Source: Toxoplasma gondii ME49
Lineage: Eukaryota > Apicomplexa > Conoidasida > Eucoccidiorida > Sarcocystidae
Direction of reading: 5' to 3'
DNA length: 64,000 bases
Assembly: GCF_000006565.2 (NCBI RefSeq)
Contig: NC_031476.1
Coordinates: 1,202,458-1,266,457, forward strand
This document shows, piece by piece, positions 35,220 to 48,386 of this stretch. Positions within the stretch are counted from its first letter, which is position 1. The number at the start of each line of letters is the position of its first letter. The notes under the pieces are model-generated. The model searched no databases. It worked only from the letters and a program-made list of their open reading frames with translations, and was not told the origin of the DNA. Position numbers and translations under genes: made by a program.

Positions 35220-38200
35220 ATGAACCGTTTTCTCTACTGCTGCTTCGCTTCGTTCTCGATGGAGACTGCGGTACTTCGCCCCCTGGGTTTGGGGTCCCTT
35301 CCCGTGAGGGAACTGGTCCAGAGCCGTCGCACGTTCCGTCCAGCGCGCTCGGTCTTTTTGATTGTTGCCACTTTGGTGCTGTACACTTTCACTTGGGATC
35401 CGTCGCACGATTTTCCGATCACCTTCTCTTCTGCCGAACTAAAATCCTCCTCGGAGGAACCTTCCCAACAACCCGCTTCAGCTGCGGGTGGAACTGACCG
35501 ATTTGGCTCAGAGACCTCAGAGGAGGGTAAAAACGGCAGCTTGAGGAAGGAAAAAAAGAAACGCGACTCTCCTCCCGTCAGATGCGCGCAGAGTTTGCGA
35601 GATGCCGTCAACGGAGCCATCAGCGAGATCAGCGGTGAGTGGAGGAAGCGAATGGGGACTTGTCTCCACCTCTGCCGTAAAATTTGCTTGTCTGCGCATC
35701 TGCGAAGCCGTACCATGTGGGAAAATGCGAACGCTCTGCCCTTATATTGGATGATTCTTTGCGTTCACTGTGCTATAGAATACATAGGTCCGTTTCTTTT
35801 TGCGCATGACCGATGCTTCGTAACCTGATGACCACTCGATAGGTCTGCATGTTTCATATCTGAATATGTGAATCCTTTCCTCCGTTAAAAATTAGTGAAA
35901 GGAATGCCGACGCTCCCGCAGTAGAACCGCTTTGGCACTCGATAAAATTTTGTATTCGGGTAGTTCCTTATTCCTCCTCGTAGACCTTCGTGGCCACAGT
36001 GGCTTCCTGCTGGCGTGTTTGCCACATTCTTTCTTTTTCGCCAATTCCCGCGGGAAAAACTCGCGGACCGTTTTGCCGCCTCTGATCATCCTAGTGCTCT
36101 GTTTTTCGGAACGCCTCTGTATCCTCACTTACTGCGGTCGTACTCCTCGTTTTGTTGGATGGACACTCGGGGGGACACGCCGCAAAGAGTGTATGTCGTT
36201 GGATGAGAGGCAACAGCGCGTGCACAGTAAAGGCTTCCCATGGAATACCAGCCCTGTAAAAAATCCGACAGGATGGACATGTGCGGCACTATAGGCTGTG
36301 TCTGGGGCAATACCCCAGCGGGCATTGGAAGTCGCTTCTCGACAACTAGCACCACATCACGCATCGTTCGTGTTCTCCTTCAGGAACTCGAGTGCTCGTG
36401 GAGCACTTGCTTCGCCTGTGGAGCTCTGTTCCGTACGTCCCGATGCTCGTCTGCCCCTCCTCGATTTTCCCCTACGCGCCGACTCTGCCGTGGCCGAAAC
36501 AGGAAGATCTGCGAGACGGCGACCTCCTCAAAGACGTTCTGAGCACAGGAACGCTGACAGTCGCAGGTGTGGGCGCGGCTGCTGTTGCTCAGAGCTCTCT
36601 GACTGTCGTTGCTGCAAGAAACCGAGGCGAAGAAGGAGACTACAACAGGCCCGAGCCTACAGGTGCGTCTGCGTAGTGTGTGTGTGGTGCAGGTGGCACA
36701 AGAGAGTGGTGACAGTCGAGCTTTGAACCTTTTAGGGTCGCAGTTTGGAGAGTTCGTCCTCCCTCACTCTGCTGATATGGCGTTTTGACACCGTGGAAAA
36801 CTCTTCAGGGACACGGGCAACGGAAATAGCCGTGTAGGATGCTACGTGTAGGCCTTTGGATCGCGACGGGAAAAAATCGGGGCACACGACAGGCGAATGT
36901 TTCCCTGTTTCCAGAGTTTTCTTTGGTTCTGACAGGGCGACGTTCCTCGAAAATCGGAGAGGCATACAGAAAGGAAAACGGCTGTGTAAAGCAGTGACTT
37001 TCTACGGTAGAGAGCGTTGTTCCAAACCGAGGCAGCATTCCGTTTGTGTCGCCTAGCGGGGTCTATAGAGACTAGTTTCGTGTGATTATACACCGATTTG
37101 ATTGCAGGCTTCTTTCCTCAGTACCTGAGACTGATTGCGTCAATCATTGGGGCTCACTACGACACACCCATTTCGGTCCACTGGCTCTTTTATCCTTCTG
37201 TGGAGGAGGCGCAGAGGGCGGTTCTGAACGGACAAGCTCATATGACGGACATTTACTTCCTTCTGGGTCAGTCAACACCTGGAGAACCCCAGCCATTGAT
37301 GGATTTCTACGCAACCTGCCCGGTCGTCGGTTCCCCTGCTCTGCTCATCCTTCGAGACGACTCACACGAAGACGCCCGCCAGTCGACCACAACGAAAAAA
37401 CCCGGTGGCTCCAGGCCAGTTAAGACCAGCAAAAACGAGCTCATCAACCTGAATCGCCGGATAGAAAACGCCGAAGAGAGTAGGTTGTCAGAAGGTGGCT
37501 TTCTATTGTGAAAAGGGGGCGTGTCTCTGAAAAGGAAACTCTTCACTGTTCATTGGAGCCCAAAATGCGCGGAAGGTGGTGTGTCAAGCAAAACGATTTT
37601 TGACGGACTGGATAGTCAGACGAGCCTCAGCCCTATTTAACTCATCGGGAAGAAAAGACATCTCGAAACCTGCACAGACGTTCGAGGCTAACCAAGGGCA
37701 GTGTGATAATCGTACGACACGCCATCGTAGCATCTGCTTTTTATAGAAGGTAACGTCTAAGCGCAGGTTTCGGAATGCGTACGCGATGTGCACGAAAGTC
37801 TCTCTGTCTTGCAGCCTGACGTTTTTTGCCCAGATGGCACCCGTTTCGAATCGCACAATCGAATTGTGATTTCGTCCTTGCGCCTTTTTTCTCTGCGGCT
37901 TCCTTGCAGACTGGGAGAGGACGGTCGTGTTCTTGTCTCAGGATCTCGCAAACACAGTGCAGCACAGCCTCTCCCCGAAGGCCTTGTTGCATTTCACGAA
38001 GACTCGTAAGCGTTAGAAGTGTCACTACATTCCTGTGCCCACTGCATCCGTCGTTTGTCGCTGCGACTAAGCGCTGAATTCAGATGAGATGAGGTTTCAA
38101 GTCTCCGCGTTGCTACCGTGGTTTTAAGGGGAGCGAATCTCAGCACGTTATTTTACTATTAGCCTCCAAAGCAGTTGGTTATGTGGAAAGCGTTTTTGGC

Positions 38201-39030
38201 TTTCGTAGCCGCTCAGTGTTGGTCTCCATCAGCAACGCTGCAGCTCTAAAGCTTGTGAGCCACATTCAGTTTTACAGCTGCTTCGCTGGCACCACATCCC
38301 ATGCGATGAGCATCAGAGCTGGAGAACGGCATGACATCATTTTTGCACTTATGGAAACATAGTTGTTTGTGCGCCATGCTAGTTACTACTTCTTGAGGAC
38401 GCCTAGTGCCAGTCACCTAAGGACAGGAACAACATCTAAGGAACGTACCGGTTTGGTTGAAGCTTCCGCAAAGAATACGGTGCGTTGCAGAATGTGCGCA
38501 ATTCCACTTACGTCACGCACGTATCCTTCGCTGGATACCGGAAGTCGTAGATACTCCTCATCTTCATTGTCTCAAAGGTCGAGATCGAGTGATTACTGTT
38601 ACAGCCATTCCATTCCTCGTAAGAGCTACACGCAAGTACCAAGCATCAACGCGAGAGCATGCTTGTGTCCGACTGGTGATGTTACGCTTAGAGTGTTTTT
38701 TTTCTCTTCTCAGTGGAAGCAGCGGCAAAAATGGTGAACGATTGGGAAGCCGCAGCCGTGATGACTACTGGAGTTATCCCGACACTGCCCCCTTCCTTGA
38801 AGGTTGTCGATGCTCACTTGCTGCTCGCGAAGGGTGCTTGGATCGAGAGAACACATGCTCTGGAGTGCATGGAGGCCGAACACGACAGCATGCTGACGGA
38901 GTACGCCGAAAAGAAGGTGTCTGATGGGTCTGGCGCTCTTGCTTTCACAAGATCGAGCGTCACGTCAGTGAGTGCCTTCTCCTGGCTTGCCGTCGCGGCG
39001 GTCGTCCTCAGTAGCGCATTCACATACTGA
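35220..39030 (+). CDS. Membrane-anchored protein with a family-3 solute-binding-like domain
   Basis: Five exons, 35220-35634, 36384-36662, 37108-37479, 37910-38005 and 38714-39030, all phase 1 at each junction, give 492 residues. The ATG at 35220 is the first in frame; one at 35259 is possible. A signal-anchor helix lies at about 44-59 (SVFLIVATLVLYTFTW), then a Ser/Lys-rich linker. From about 210 the order of elements follows bacterial periplasmic binding proteins of family 3: a strand LTVVAARN, a G-F-F-P-Q-Y helix start, VEEAQRAVLNGQAHMTDIYFLLGQ (the usual 'W..A..AL..G..D' region) and PLMDFYATCPVVGSPALLIL (the 'DF..PY..SG..LLV' region). The last 19 residues (SAFSWLAVAAVVLSSAFTY) are hydrophobic, a tail anchor or GPI signal. 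Ligand unknown; it could bind a small molecule or be a degenerate receptor. Fold assignment is by pattern only. Confidence 0.72.
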
Positions 39031-41625
39031 CTGCGGACGCGATTCCAACAAATTCGTGAACAGGCGTGGCGGCGTCTCGCGTGCTTGGAATTGCTGTGCC
39101 GGAGGTAGCAGGTGGTAGTTCATTGGAAACTAGTAGCGGAAGCAGCACGTGTGAAGCAGTTGCAATGTGCAGTTCTTAAATCTCTCAAGATAGGGGCAGG
39201 ACAGGTGGACGAAGGCTGTGTCGAGTAACAAGCGGCAAGGGACTTTGGCACGCGTCTGAAACTGGCATCTCGACCGCTCCAAAAGAATCCGGTAGCGGAC
39301 GGGTGGGAAGCTCTGTCGCGTTCACATGGATGTAAACTATGTCAAGTTTACGTATTTATTAGTATAAACAATGTGTCCTACACGAATATGTAAGTACATG
39401 CATCGGGTACAACCGTGTGCGATACGTTATACACACGGCCTTGCTCGGTGCAGTTGGAAGATCCCGGTAGTGAGTGGTCCACTGTGAATCCTTATTTCCG
39501 GCGCATCCTTCGGGCAATAGTAGCACTTCCCATTCTTTGTTCGGGAAGCAGTCAAACACAGTGACCACGACAGAGATAAGCGTCCTACGAGCCAACTGTT
39601 ACAGGGAAAACGTAAACGACGGGAACGGCGGCGTGTTCTCGGAAAGGATGTGGGACGCTAAAGCTGCGAGGGTGGAGTCGACACTGTGTGCCTTTATTTG
39701 GTCTGCCAGACGCGTGGTTAGTCTTGTTTTTCTTGTGCAAGCGAGCAACACACATTGGAGAGAGAGGTGGTTTCGGTGACAGCCCCATCGTTTTTTCAAG
39801 GATTTGTCTCCCTCTCGTGGTTGCTCAGTGGAGTGGTAGTCTTCGTGCATGCGTCGTGATGTATTTCGGTGGAATGGCGAAGACAGCAAATGCGCGACAT
39901 CTTTGCGGTCGTCAGTGGCATGTGGCGGCGATGGACAAATTGCACCAACGTAGCCGCAAGTCTCTTTATCGCAAGGTGCAACATGCGCAGGTCCTGTAGA
40001 CAAAAACGTGGGCTGAGCCCTTGAAGTGTCACCCTGTTGACACATTTATTTTCAAATCCTATTGCTGACTATAGCTCTTTAACTTTTTTAAAAAGGAAGG
40101 AAAATGGTGGTGGATGAAGAGCTTCAGATACAGAGATGAATAGCGTGTTAGCAAACCCATTCATGCAGGATAATGCTGCTTTCAGGGAGAGGTTCAGCTT
40201 ATGACTGACTAAACTGGTGTAACCTAATGAAAGCGCTTTATCTGCTTCCACAATTCGACGACCAGGTGGAGAAGCTTGAAAAAGTGATTCGCGAGCCCAC
40301 ATCAAGGGCTTGCTGAACGCAGTCACCAACAAGCTTCATCTGATGCCGACGAATGATGCTACCGTCAAGATGTGGTTCTTCTGCGGGTCATCTGCCACTG
40401 GTATGGCGTTGTGACATCCCTAGTATAGGACTTCACCCGTTACCGTCTTGTGCTTCCGTGATGAACAAAACTGCATTTTCCATAGCTGTCCATGATACGC
40501 CAATACCAACTCGGCAGCAGAGGAGAGAACTGCGTGGCTTTTCTTTGCACAGATATGGATGTCTGAAATGCTCTAATGGCTTCGTTACTACCTTTGTCAG
40601 AGAAAGGTTTGCTGGCGTCCCTTGATGACAGTTTGGTCACGGCTGCTAACCTCTAAATTCGGCAGGCCTGGGGACATGCATATATATCTCCGAGTTGCTC
40701 TTCAGCGGTGGACCCTTCGCCCGCCATCCTTCTTTATTTGATACAGAATTGCACAGCTTACGCGAAAGACAGACAGGCGGACAAGCGGAATTGATACTTT
40801 ACTTTCTTTGAGAGCTATAGAAAACAGAGCAGAGCAATAGTTGCACTTCAGCACATCAATGCGCGCACAGGTGACTTATAGGGGTGTATTTGAGGAAATC
40901 ATTTATCTCGAGGTAGGCACTTGCGAGAGGAAGGGTATGCTGGGCAAGGATGTTCCACTACAACCACAGATGCGCAGGTATTTTAGTATCCATTTTTTTA
41001 GAGTTGCGGTTATCGACCCTGACTCTTGCCGTTATAAACATTTATTTCCAACAAAGTACGTGCCTGCATAAGGGCACACAGTACCCGCGTGTCTTACGGG
41101 TACCAATGTGCTTTCGCCAAGTGGTATCATCTATGAAGCAACGAATACAGATACCGACAGCTACCTGTGTTGTGCCCCGCTGGCGACAGGAGGAAAGCGA
41201 CAGTTCAGCTGATGAATATAAAATACTCGTGCGTATCGCAGACTGGAAAGTGCGGTAGCCCGCGGGCTTTGAGCAATCAACGTTTGGTTCTTCCATGGTT
41301 GGTGAGATAGCTTGGTTGTAAAAACAGGCGGAAGATTCTCTGTACACTGTTTCTTCCCTGTTCCCGCTTTGATCGTGTAGAAAATCCACAACTCAGCAGA
41401 GCAGCAAATTTCGAGAGGCAGTAACGTATGAGGGTACCACGAACAGAAACGTTTCCTTACGCAGCTTGGCGATCTCCCACCACAGCTGCGGTATTAAGAC
41501 GGTGCAGGAGAAAAGGATGAGAAAACACTAACGTCAAACAGTTCATGGATAGGCATCAGTCAGACTGAGCTACTTCAACAATGGTTTTCCTGCTATACGC
41601 GACATCTGGTTTAGTGGCAGAATGC
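39031..41625. other. Convergent spacer, no supported gene
   Basis: Between the solute-binding-like gene (+) and the COPI-associated gene (-). Open frames up to about 148 codons on both strands (for example - 39599-40045, - 40069-40332) lack splice or family support. Probably 3' UTRs and spacer. Confidence 0.5.
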
Positions 41626-42483
41626 TCACGCGTCGACGAACTTCACCGCAGCGCTGAGAGGGAGCTCTTCGATTGTGCGCTGCATCAGTGGTTTGGGAAC
41701 ACCTCCACTACGTCCACAGACTATCGCGTACACTGCGCCAAGGATTATTACGGAGATACCCAGGATAACGTCGACCAAACCTTTCTGAAGGATTACAAGT
41801 CCAATGGTCACGTAGAACAAACCACGTCCAACAGGTATATAAAAGAACTGCACGTAAGCGAACAGTGGGAGTGCTTTGACATCTGCGATGATGGACAGCA
41901 CTCCCAGCATGATCAAAATAACATTGACGGCGAGACGGAGCGGATCGAAGAATATCATACCGACGATGCCTGATGATATTATAACGCCTAAGAGAACAGG
42001 AGACACAGTTGAGCCAAAAGCAGCTGGCAACTCCAGAGGAGGAATTCGAAGAGAAAATGGAATAGTGAATAAGAATGAAAGACAAGAAGCAAACGACAAG
42101 GAACACGAAGTGCTCTTCAACAGAACGAGAAGCATGATGGCACACCAAACCAGACCTGCTGCGTGACATTTACGACGCCCTTCGTAGAAACCTGGACCAG
42201 AACACCTGCTACATCTTTGCAGGGCAGCAGCTATTCGAGCGCCAAGATGACGAGCCACTCTCTGGGTGTTGCGGGTTACTCATTCAACAGACGGATTACT
42301 TCAACAGCCGAAGCAAGAGAGCCTCTGATCTGAAGGACGGTGCCCAGGCATTACTTGACCACTCTTTCGGACTCGTGGAATAAGGTCGAATCACTTACCT
42401 GCAGTAATGAACGAAACAAACGTCATGGCCGCCATTGAGAGCCGCACACTCCGACAGCGATCAAGGACTGCTTCTGTCGACAT
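41626..42483 (-). CDS. COPI-associated/TVP15-like four-span membrane protein
   Basis: Two exons, 42483-42399 and 42023-41626, join as GCA G|CT to give 160 residues starting MSTEAVLDRCRSVRLS. The product is almost all hydrophobic with about four membrane spans: FGSTVSPVLLGVIISSGIVG, LAVNVILIMLGVLSIIADV, FYIPVGRGLFYVTIGLVIL and VILGISVIILGAVYAIVCG. The 'R....N..L..LG.L.I.AD' stretch followed by the invariant-looking VGRGLFY turn is the signature of the COPI-associated protein family (which includes yeast Tvp15), small Golgi/early-endosome membrane proteins with a role in vesicle traffic. A longer open frame through the intron would replace the N-terminus; the spliced form is preferred because both sites are consensus and it aligns with the family's length. 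Confidence 0.85.
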
Positions 42484-44504
42484 TTTGGGAGAAAAGAGAA
42501 CGTCGAACAAAACTTTGGTTTCTCACGTCTTGACTCTTCTGTTCCTCCGTGGCATTGCCGAGACGATTAAAAAATTGATGAGAGCCCCACAACAGATTCA
42601 CGAATCTATCGAACACACGTGTAAATCCCAAACCAACTCTCTTACGGATTTTTCTTGTAGTACTTTCTGCTTCTCCAGGGCGAGCAAAAGAAACACGCTT
42701 TGTCCCTGACACGAGATCAGCCCCTCGGCAAATGGGGAACTCACACCCCGGTTTTTGAGCGATCAACGATGGACCTCCCATCGCCGGTTCAGCCCCGCAG
42801 GAGCCCTTTCGGTGACGCTACTAATGTACTTCTCGTTAATACCTACCGTTTTGTATTCCCATTAATGGTTCTTTTTGTTGGCGGCTTAGTGCCCCAAACT
42901 GTCTCTTTCCAGTCTTGCTGGTTTACATCATGAGTTTGTGTGTATCATGTACGGCCCCCTGCATGTAGCCTGACGAGCATAGTGCGCCTAGCTTCCCTCT
43001 TCGTCTCTGTGCAACTTACTGATTTCTTTCCTCCGACAGAAGAGCAAATCTCTACCCTTAGATGCGTTGCTGTTTCATGCACCGCACATGGCAAGTAACG
43101 AAGAAGCTCCATACTGTACCGGTGTGCATTAGGAACCGGGGCGTAAAGAGCACTGCAAACAGATAGGATCAACAGATTTATCGGGCAAAACATACGTGGC
43201 GAACAAGAACCAGTTGAACGATTTACGCACAGGCACGCTGCTAGCGAGAGACAGCCGACAACCTAATGCAACGCTCCTTCACAGGACTCATAGACCACTC
43301 GATACCGGCGGCCTGCTGCTGGCTCGTGTTGGTAGATAATTTTCAATTCGTCCACCAGTAGCTGTTGTGCGTGTTCGAGAGACAGCATATCCTTTTATGG
43401 AGTTATGTAGGATGGCAACAATATCACAGAAGCAACGGCGGGGCATGCGAGAGGAAACGAACATACGAGAGCAAGTAGAAAAAGCTGAAAATCAGGTGGA
43501 ACCCCATATTCGGTGATGGATGCGTGAGGCGAACTTCAGGAGAAAGTGTGACTCGGTGCCATTTTGTTTGCTTGGTCCGGAATGTGTGTGCAGGCCGCTC
43601 CTCGCTGATGTCATTCCCAAGCTGTATTCATTTCCTAAGCGTCTTATCGGAACGCGTTCACCAGGATATACACAAACGCCTAACGAGAGTGTAATTGATG
43701 TCTGGCATTTAGAGGACGTATTCACTGCTTGCGCAGCTGCAGAATATGTCAAGCCCTACGTGGAGACGCGGCAACGCATCAATAAACTCCCGACTGGAAC
43801 GACCTCATCGTGTGTTGAGCTTTGCAGCAGCCATGAAGTCATTAACAACGACGCTGTCGATTTGACAATTGAAAGTATGTGCAAAAGCTGCACCCGTATG
43901 GGTGATCGTCCTTCAGCACTATTCATATAGCTGCGTCCTACACCCACGCGCTGTGCGACCACCCGTTACAGCGACTGACACGGGACCTCAGAGGATGTGT
44001 GTCTCCCTTTCTTGAATTGACGTAGGTAGTCTTTTATGCTCTTCAGTCACGGAATTACCAAAATCATCTCTGTACTGTTGGGTTATGGTAAGAACCGTGG
44101 AGGCTACAGGGGAGGCCAAGGGCGTATCTCTTTTCGCATGTCTCGTGGTTCCGACCCGCGCTGCGGCGACTTCGCGTTGATCCTCGCGCATGCAACACTG
44201 CGGGCACAGGTACCAACTGTAAAATTCACGAATTACACAGTCCATTTAGAATATGAGGAGCTCCTTTGTGGATAACATCTCTTTCTGAGGTCATTGGGAC
44301 GTATCGAGTGCCGGCTGATGAGAAGTTTAGCGTTCATGTCGCGAGGTTGTACGTCTTCACGCGCATGCTTCGTGTTTACTGGGTAGGGGGGCAACGGGCC
44401 AACGAGGATGCTTTTCCAGTTTAACTAAAAGTCCTTCTTTCCGTAAACCGTCCCGCGTTGTGGACCAATGACACCTTGAACCCTATTACGTGGCTCATAC
44501 GGGG
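42484..44504. other. Divergent spacer, no supported gene
   Basis: Upstream regions of the COPI-associated gene (-) and mitochondrial uS11 (+). A 136-codon frame at 43520-43930 has no motif or partner exon. Nothing else seen. Confidence 0.5.
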
Positions 44505-46601
44505 ATGGCGGTGCACTGGGGGGTTCTGCAGTGTGGCGTGGAACGCTGCTTGCCTTGGATGAAGGCAGCGGCAAGCCACTGTTGTCTCCAGCGAAGTGTT
44601 GGTGCGGTCCGTCACGCATCTGTCAGACGTTTTGTGCTTTTTGCGTCATATTCACAGACACGACCCGAGACTCAGCTTGCTGTAAATCTCGGACGTGTCG
44701 TGAAGACTCCGAGAATCCATACCAGGGATGGGGTGTCTCAAAGACGGGTCCCGTACCGGGTGGACAGCAACAGTCAGCGGAAGATGCCGGTGCCGGGACA
44801 TTCTGACAGTCCGAGAGAGCGAAGTGTGAGCGTTTCGAATAACTTCGCCGATGGAAATATTTCATGGAAGGAATCGAAGCAACGCCTAGCCGACAGCGGC
44901 CTGAAAATACAGAGCGCTACAGCGGGAACGACCCATCAGCTGCCGTTCAGTTCAGCGTTTCCCCGCTCTAGTTACGTCTCAGCCCGTCCTCGCCAGCGTC
45001 TGTTTTTCTCCACTGGTAGTGCTGGTACTGCAGCAAGCACACCAGATGTGAAAGACGCCAAGCGTTCTTCGTCCGAGGCAAGTCTTTCACCGAACTCACA
45101 GGCCGCCTTGAGCGAGATCCGGAGCAACGTGGTCCGGGCGTCTGAAAAAGGAAAGGCGCTTGCTTCCGCCTCAAGTACCAGTGGCGGCACGGGCCGCCAG
45201 GTTAAAAAACAGCTTTCAAAAAAGGAGATGAGGACGCTTGGCGGGCACCCAAGAAGGTTCAAGTTAATGGGTGGCCGACCAGAGTTTCACCACGTTGACC
45301 GAAACAAGAATGGACACATCATTGAGCCAACAGACAAATTTCAGGTAATACTCTGCTGAAATATTTGGATCCTTTGAGACAAGCACAGTGAATGCCGAAG
45401 AAGAAGTACTAGATTTCACGTAGGAGTGCCTACTAGGGTTACGGTAGTGTGCCGGACACTGGCTTAAAAGCATGCTTTCTTTTTTCTCCCCCTTCTGTGC
45501 CATGTTTCAACTTGCTCCAGCATGACGAGTAGCCGCGCTTTCTGCAGGTGTCAGATGACCGTGGCATCGGCGAACCTAATCCTCGCTCCCCGAAGTACAA
45601 GCTGCGAGTCCTCGTCCTATTCTTGCGTAGCAGATTGTTCGGTCCAGTGTCAAGGATGGGAGCCCCCCGTCTGTGTCTTCTGTTGGCAGGTTGTCATCAC
45701 CACCAGCAAAAACAACGTCCACGCCCAAGTCGTCAACAAATCCAGAGCATACAGAACTATTTTTGGATCCTTCGCCGGTAAGTGGGTGTGCTGTAAGTCC
45801 CGTCCAGAACTCCGTTAATTTCAATTAATTGGAAACCTGAAACTTCAGCAGCTGAGCATTTGTGATGAGGAAGGGAAGCAGATGTGTGAGGAAGTTATTG
45901 GGAGGTCTTGGACTGTTCTCGTGCACGTCAGCGATGTTCAGCCATTTTCAGGACGGAAACACACAGCAAGAAATGCAAAACAAGTATTTCAGCTTTTTTG
46001 TCCACTGTCCATTACGGCGGGAAAGACATGCCTTCGCACGTATTCGCGATAAGAGCAGACACTGGTAGTAGTTCGTCAGTTCAGTGGGCTTGAGCTGTTC
46101 ATGTCTCGTGGTCCTCGCTCCATCACGCACGCATCGCGTGTATGTTTTGCGGACAAAAGCCAAAGAATCGGTCAAAGCGAAAGTCAGTCTCTCAGGATAT
46201 CTAGCTAATTCCAATCAACTGAGGTCGGTGGTATCCATACGATCGTAAAAGAGAGTGCCTGTAAGTTGAACTGTAGCGGGGTTTGTAGGATCGCGCTGTG
46301 ATCCCTCCATCCATTTAGTCCGTTTGCTACGGGGTGAATGGTTTCAGGAAATGTCGGGATTCGGAAGCAGGCGCAGCAGGGCACGCAGTGTGCGTACCGA
46401 ATCGGACAGAACATTGCGCGGAAATGCCGGCGGCTAGGAATATCTCAGGTGGAAATCAAGTTTAGACGCATCATGCGAGTGAACCAACTTCTCCAGGCTT
46501 TCACTGCTCATGGGCTGGGAGTCACTGCAATTGCTCACGAGCCGAGATTGCCCAAATGCGGTCAAAATGCGACGAAACCCAGAAAGAGAAGACGCGTGTG
46601 A
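44505..46601 (+). CDS. MRPS11: Mitochondrial small-subunit ribosomal protein uS11m
   Basis: Three exons, 44505-45344, 45690-45777 and 46348-46601, give 393 residues. The uS11 domain is at the C-terminus: VVITTSKNNVHAQVVNKS, the join FGSFAG|NVGIRKQAQQGTQCAYRIG, ISQVEIKFRRIMRVNQLLQAF, GVTAIAHEPRLPKCGQNATKPRKRRRV. The final 'P.C...PRKRRRV' is the decoding-site tail typical of bacterial and organellar uS11. The first 280 residues are Ser/Arg-rich, begin at the ATG MAVHWGVLQCG and contain a basic, acid-poor start that fits import into mitochondrion (or, less likely, apicoplast). An alternative middle exon from 45548 is open across the acceptor, but its best donor breaks the frame, so it is left out. 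Confidence 0.87.
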
Positions 46602-48386
46602 CTGACACGAATGCAAGAGGCAGGCAAGGATGTTTTGTGGACAGCCTTGATCTGTCACTTTTTCGTCTTCCTACGTCAGGAACAGTCATCTGCACGCGTA
46701 AGGGCCACGGCACGGAGCATCTTTGGAAAACCACTCTGAGAATTCATGTGCCTAGTATCTGGTGGACTTCCAGGGGTGGTGGAACGTCGTACTCTTCTGC
46801 AGTGACCAGTAAATTTGTAGGGTGCAGCGAACTGAGAACAGAGCGTACATGACTCTGCAGGTGACGCGATGCGTGCAGTCCCCGTTCAAGTTGGAGGGAA
46901 TTTAGAGTGAACGTAGCTTGCGTTGTTTGCTACCTGAACAGATGACTTTGAATCATACCCCTCGCTTGGTTGAGCGGCGAACACCGGAAAAATTTGGGAA
47001 TATCATGAGGCCTTTTTCTTCAACTTCTGGCTCTGACCACGATGCATGGGCACACAACACAGTAGCGACTTATAGAATTAACAGCAACTCATGCCGCAAT
47101 ATCTGTCCGTTAGTCTAGTGACACTATCTGATGCGGTAACGCATAGTCACCAAGACCAGTCTACCATGCGATAGTTTTCGCTTTGGGAATGAGTCTGAAA
47201 GAGCCAACTCTTCAGACGGAAATAAGACACGAAGTCAGAAACCAAGCATGCTTGAAACGCCTACTGTCAACCGACCGTCAGGAGATGGCTCCAGAGAATA
47301 ACGGAAATGTCATAAATGCTTTGGCAGACAGCGCCCTGTCACCACGACTTCTCTAACGTATGAACGTAGCATCAGGAAACACAGTATCTACGCTGTCAAA
47401 AGCGATAACGCTTTAGATTGGTACAGAGCCTTTTTTGGCAGGTTGGGACTTCTCTGGATAAAAGTTCTTCATTCTTCGTCCGCTGGTCATTTTTGTGACG
47501 ACACACTGCTTTTAATCCGCATTTGCTGTGTTAGTATACTCGTGAGACGACCATATTCAGTCGGCCCCATAACTGTAGAGTCTGAGCCCGCTGGCGTGAC
47601 CGCTCAAAAATTATGGATACGCAATGGCAGAGCTCAAGCATCTGCCTGGATGTGGAACCCGGAGATGTCGCAGTGTTTAGCGACAATGGAATGGCGGCAA
47701 CTGCTTCGCCATGGGAAGTGTAAAACTGGCATCATGAGCATGCAGCTGCGGACACCGAAAACTATTATAAGGCTGTAGTCCTTTGCTGGAAAAAGACAAG
47801 GCGAAGACATTGTCTTTTGCTCGGTACTGATACATTTCTTCCGAAAACATCGACAGTATGCATCACCGATGAGGAACCCTGCAGAAGCACCATGCTGTCA
47901 AGAGTAAGTTGGCATACCCTCGTCTCAATGCCTGGGGTTGGAGTGCCCGCTGATCTGACCGTCCCTGTAGTCAAAAAAGCGAATTTACTTTCGTTTTGAG
48001 AGGGAACAGTTGTATTCATAGTTCCAGCCCAGCGTCGGGCTAGAGTTGAAAACTAAGCAGGGGGCTGTTTCGAACTTCTAGCACCACGGTGCTTGGAGTT
48101 GGGGCTGGCGGGTTTCAGAGCTCCCCTCGTCCACTCGTGCGACTGAGGGAGCTCAACGTTGTACTTAATATCCCGAGCGTTACGTCGATCGCAATGAAAG
48201 TCAAACAAGGTTGCATCCAATCGTATTTGTTGTGGGACTGGTCGGCTGTGAATTTTCCGGACCTCGTGTGTGCCTCGAATAATCGTTGCACACTGTAGGG
48301 TTCATAACATACTAATCAGCGCATCTGCGTTCTTGTGTCGCACCACTTCTGCTCATTTCATCTTTTCTGTCATTTTTGTGGTCTGA
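46602..48386. other. Spacer, no supported gene
   Basis: Follows the uS11m stop. A 111-codon frame (47443-47778) close to a T-rich GGCAG acceptor could be a 5' exon of the next membrane protein gene, but no joint is convincing. Otherwise I see nothing. Confidence 0.45.

Noticed and set aside
37812..37870. Possible extra exon in the solute-binding-like gene
   Set aside because: In the phase left by the previous exon it reads into a stop at once, while direct joining of 37479 to 37910 keeps the frame.
45548..45689. Extension of uS11m exon 2 upstream to the CTGCAG at 45547
   Set aside because: Open in one frame, but that frame does not match the uS11 frame from 45690, and the candidate donor breaks the phase.
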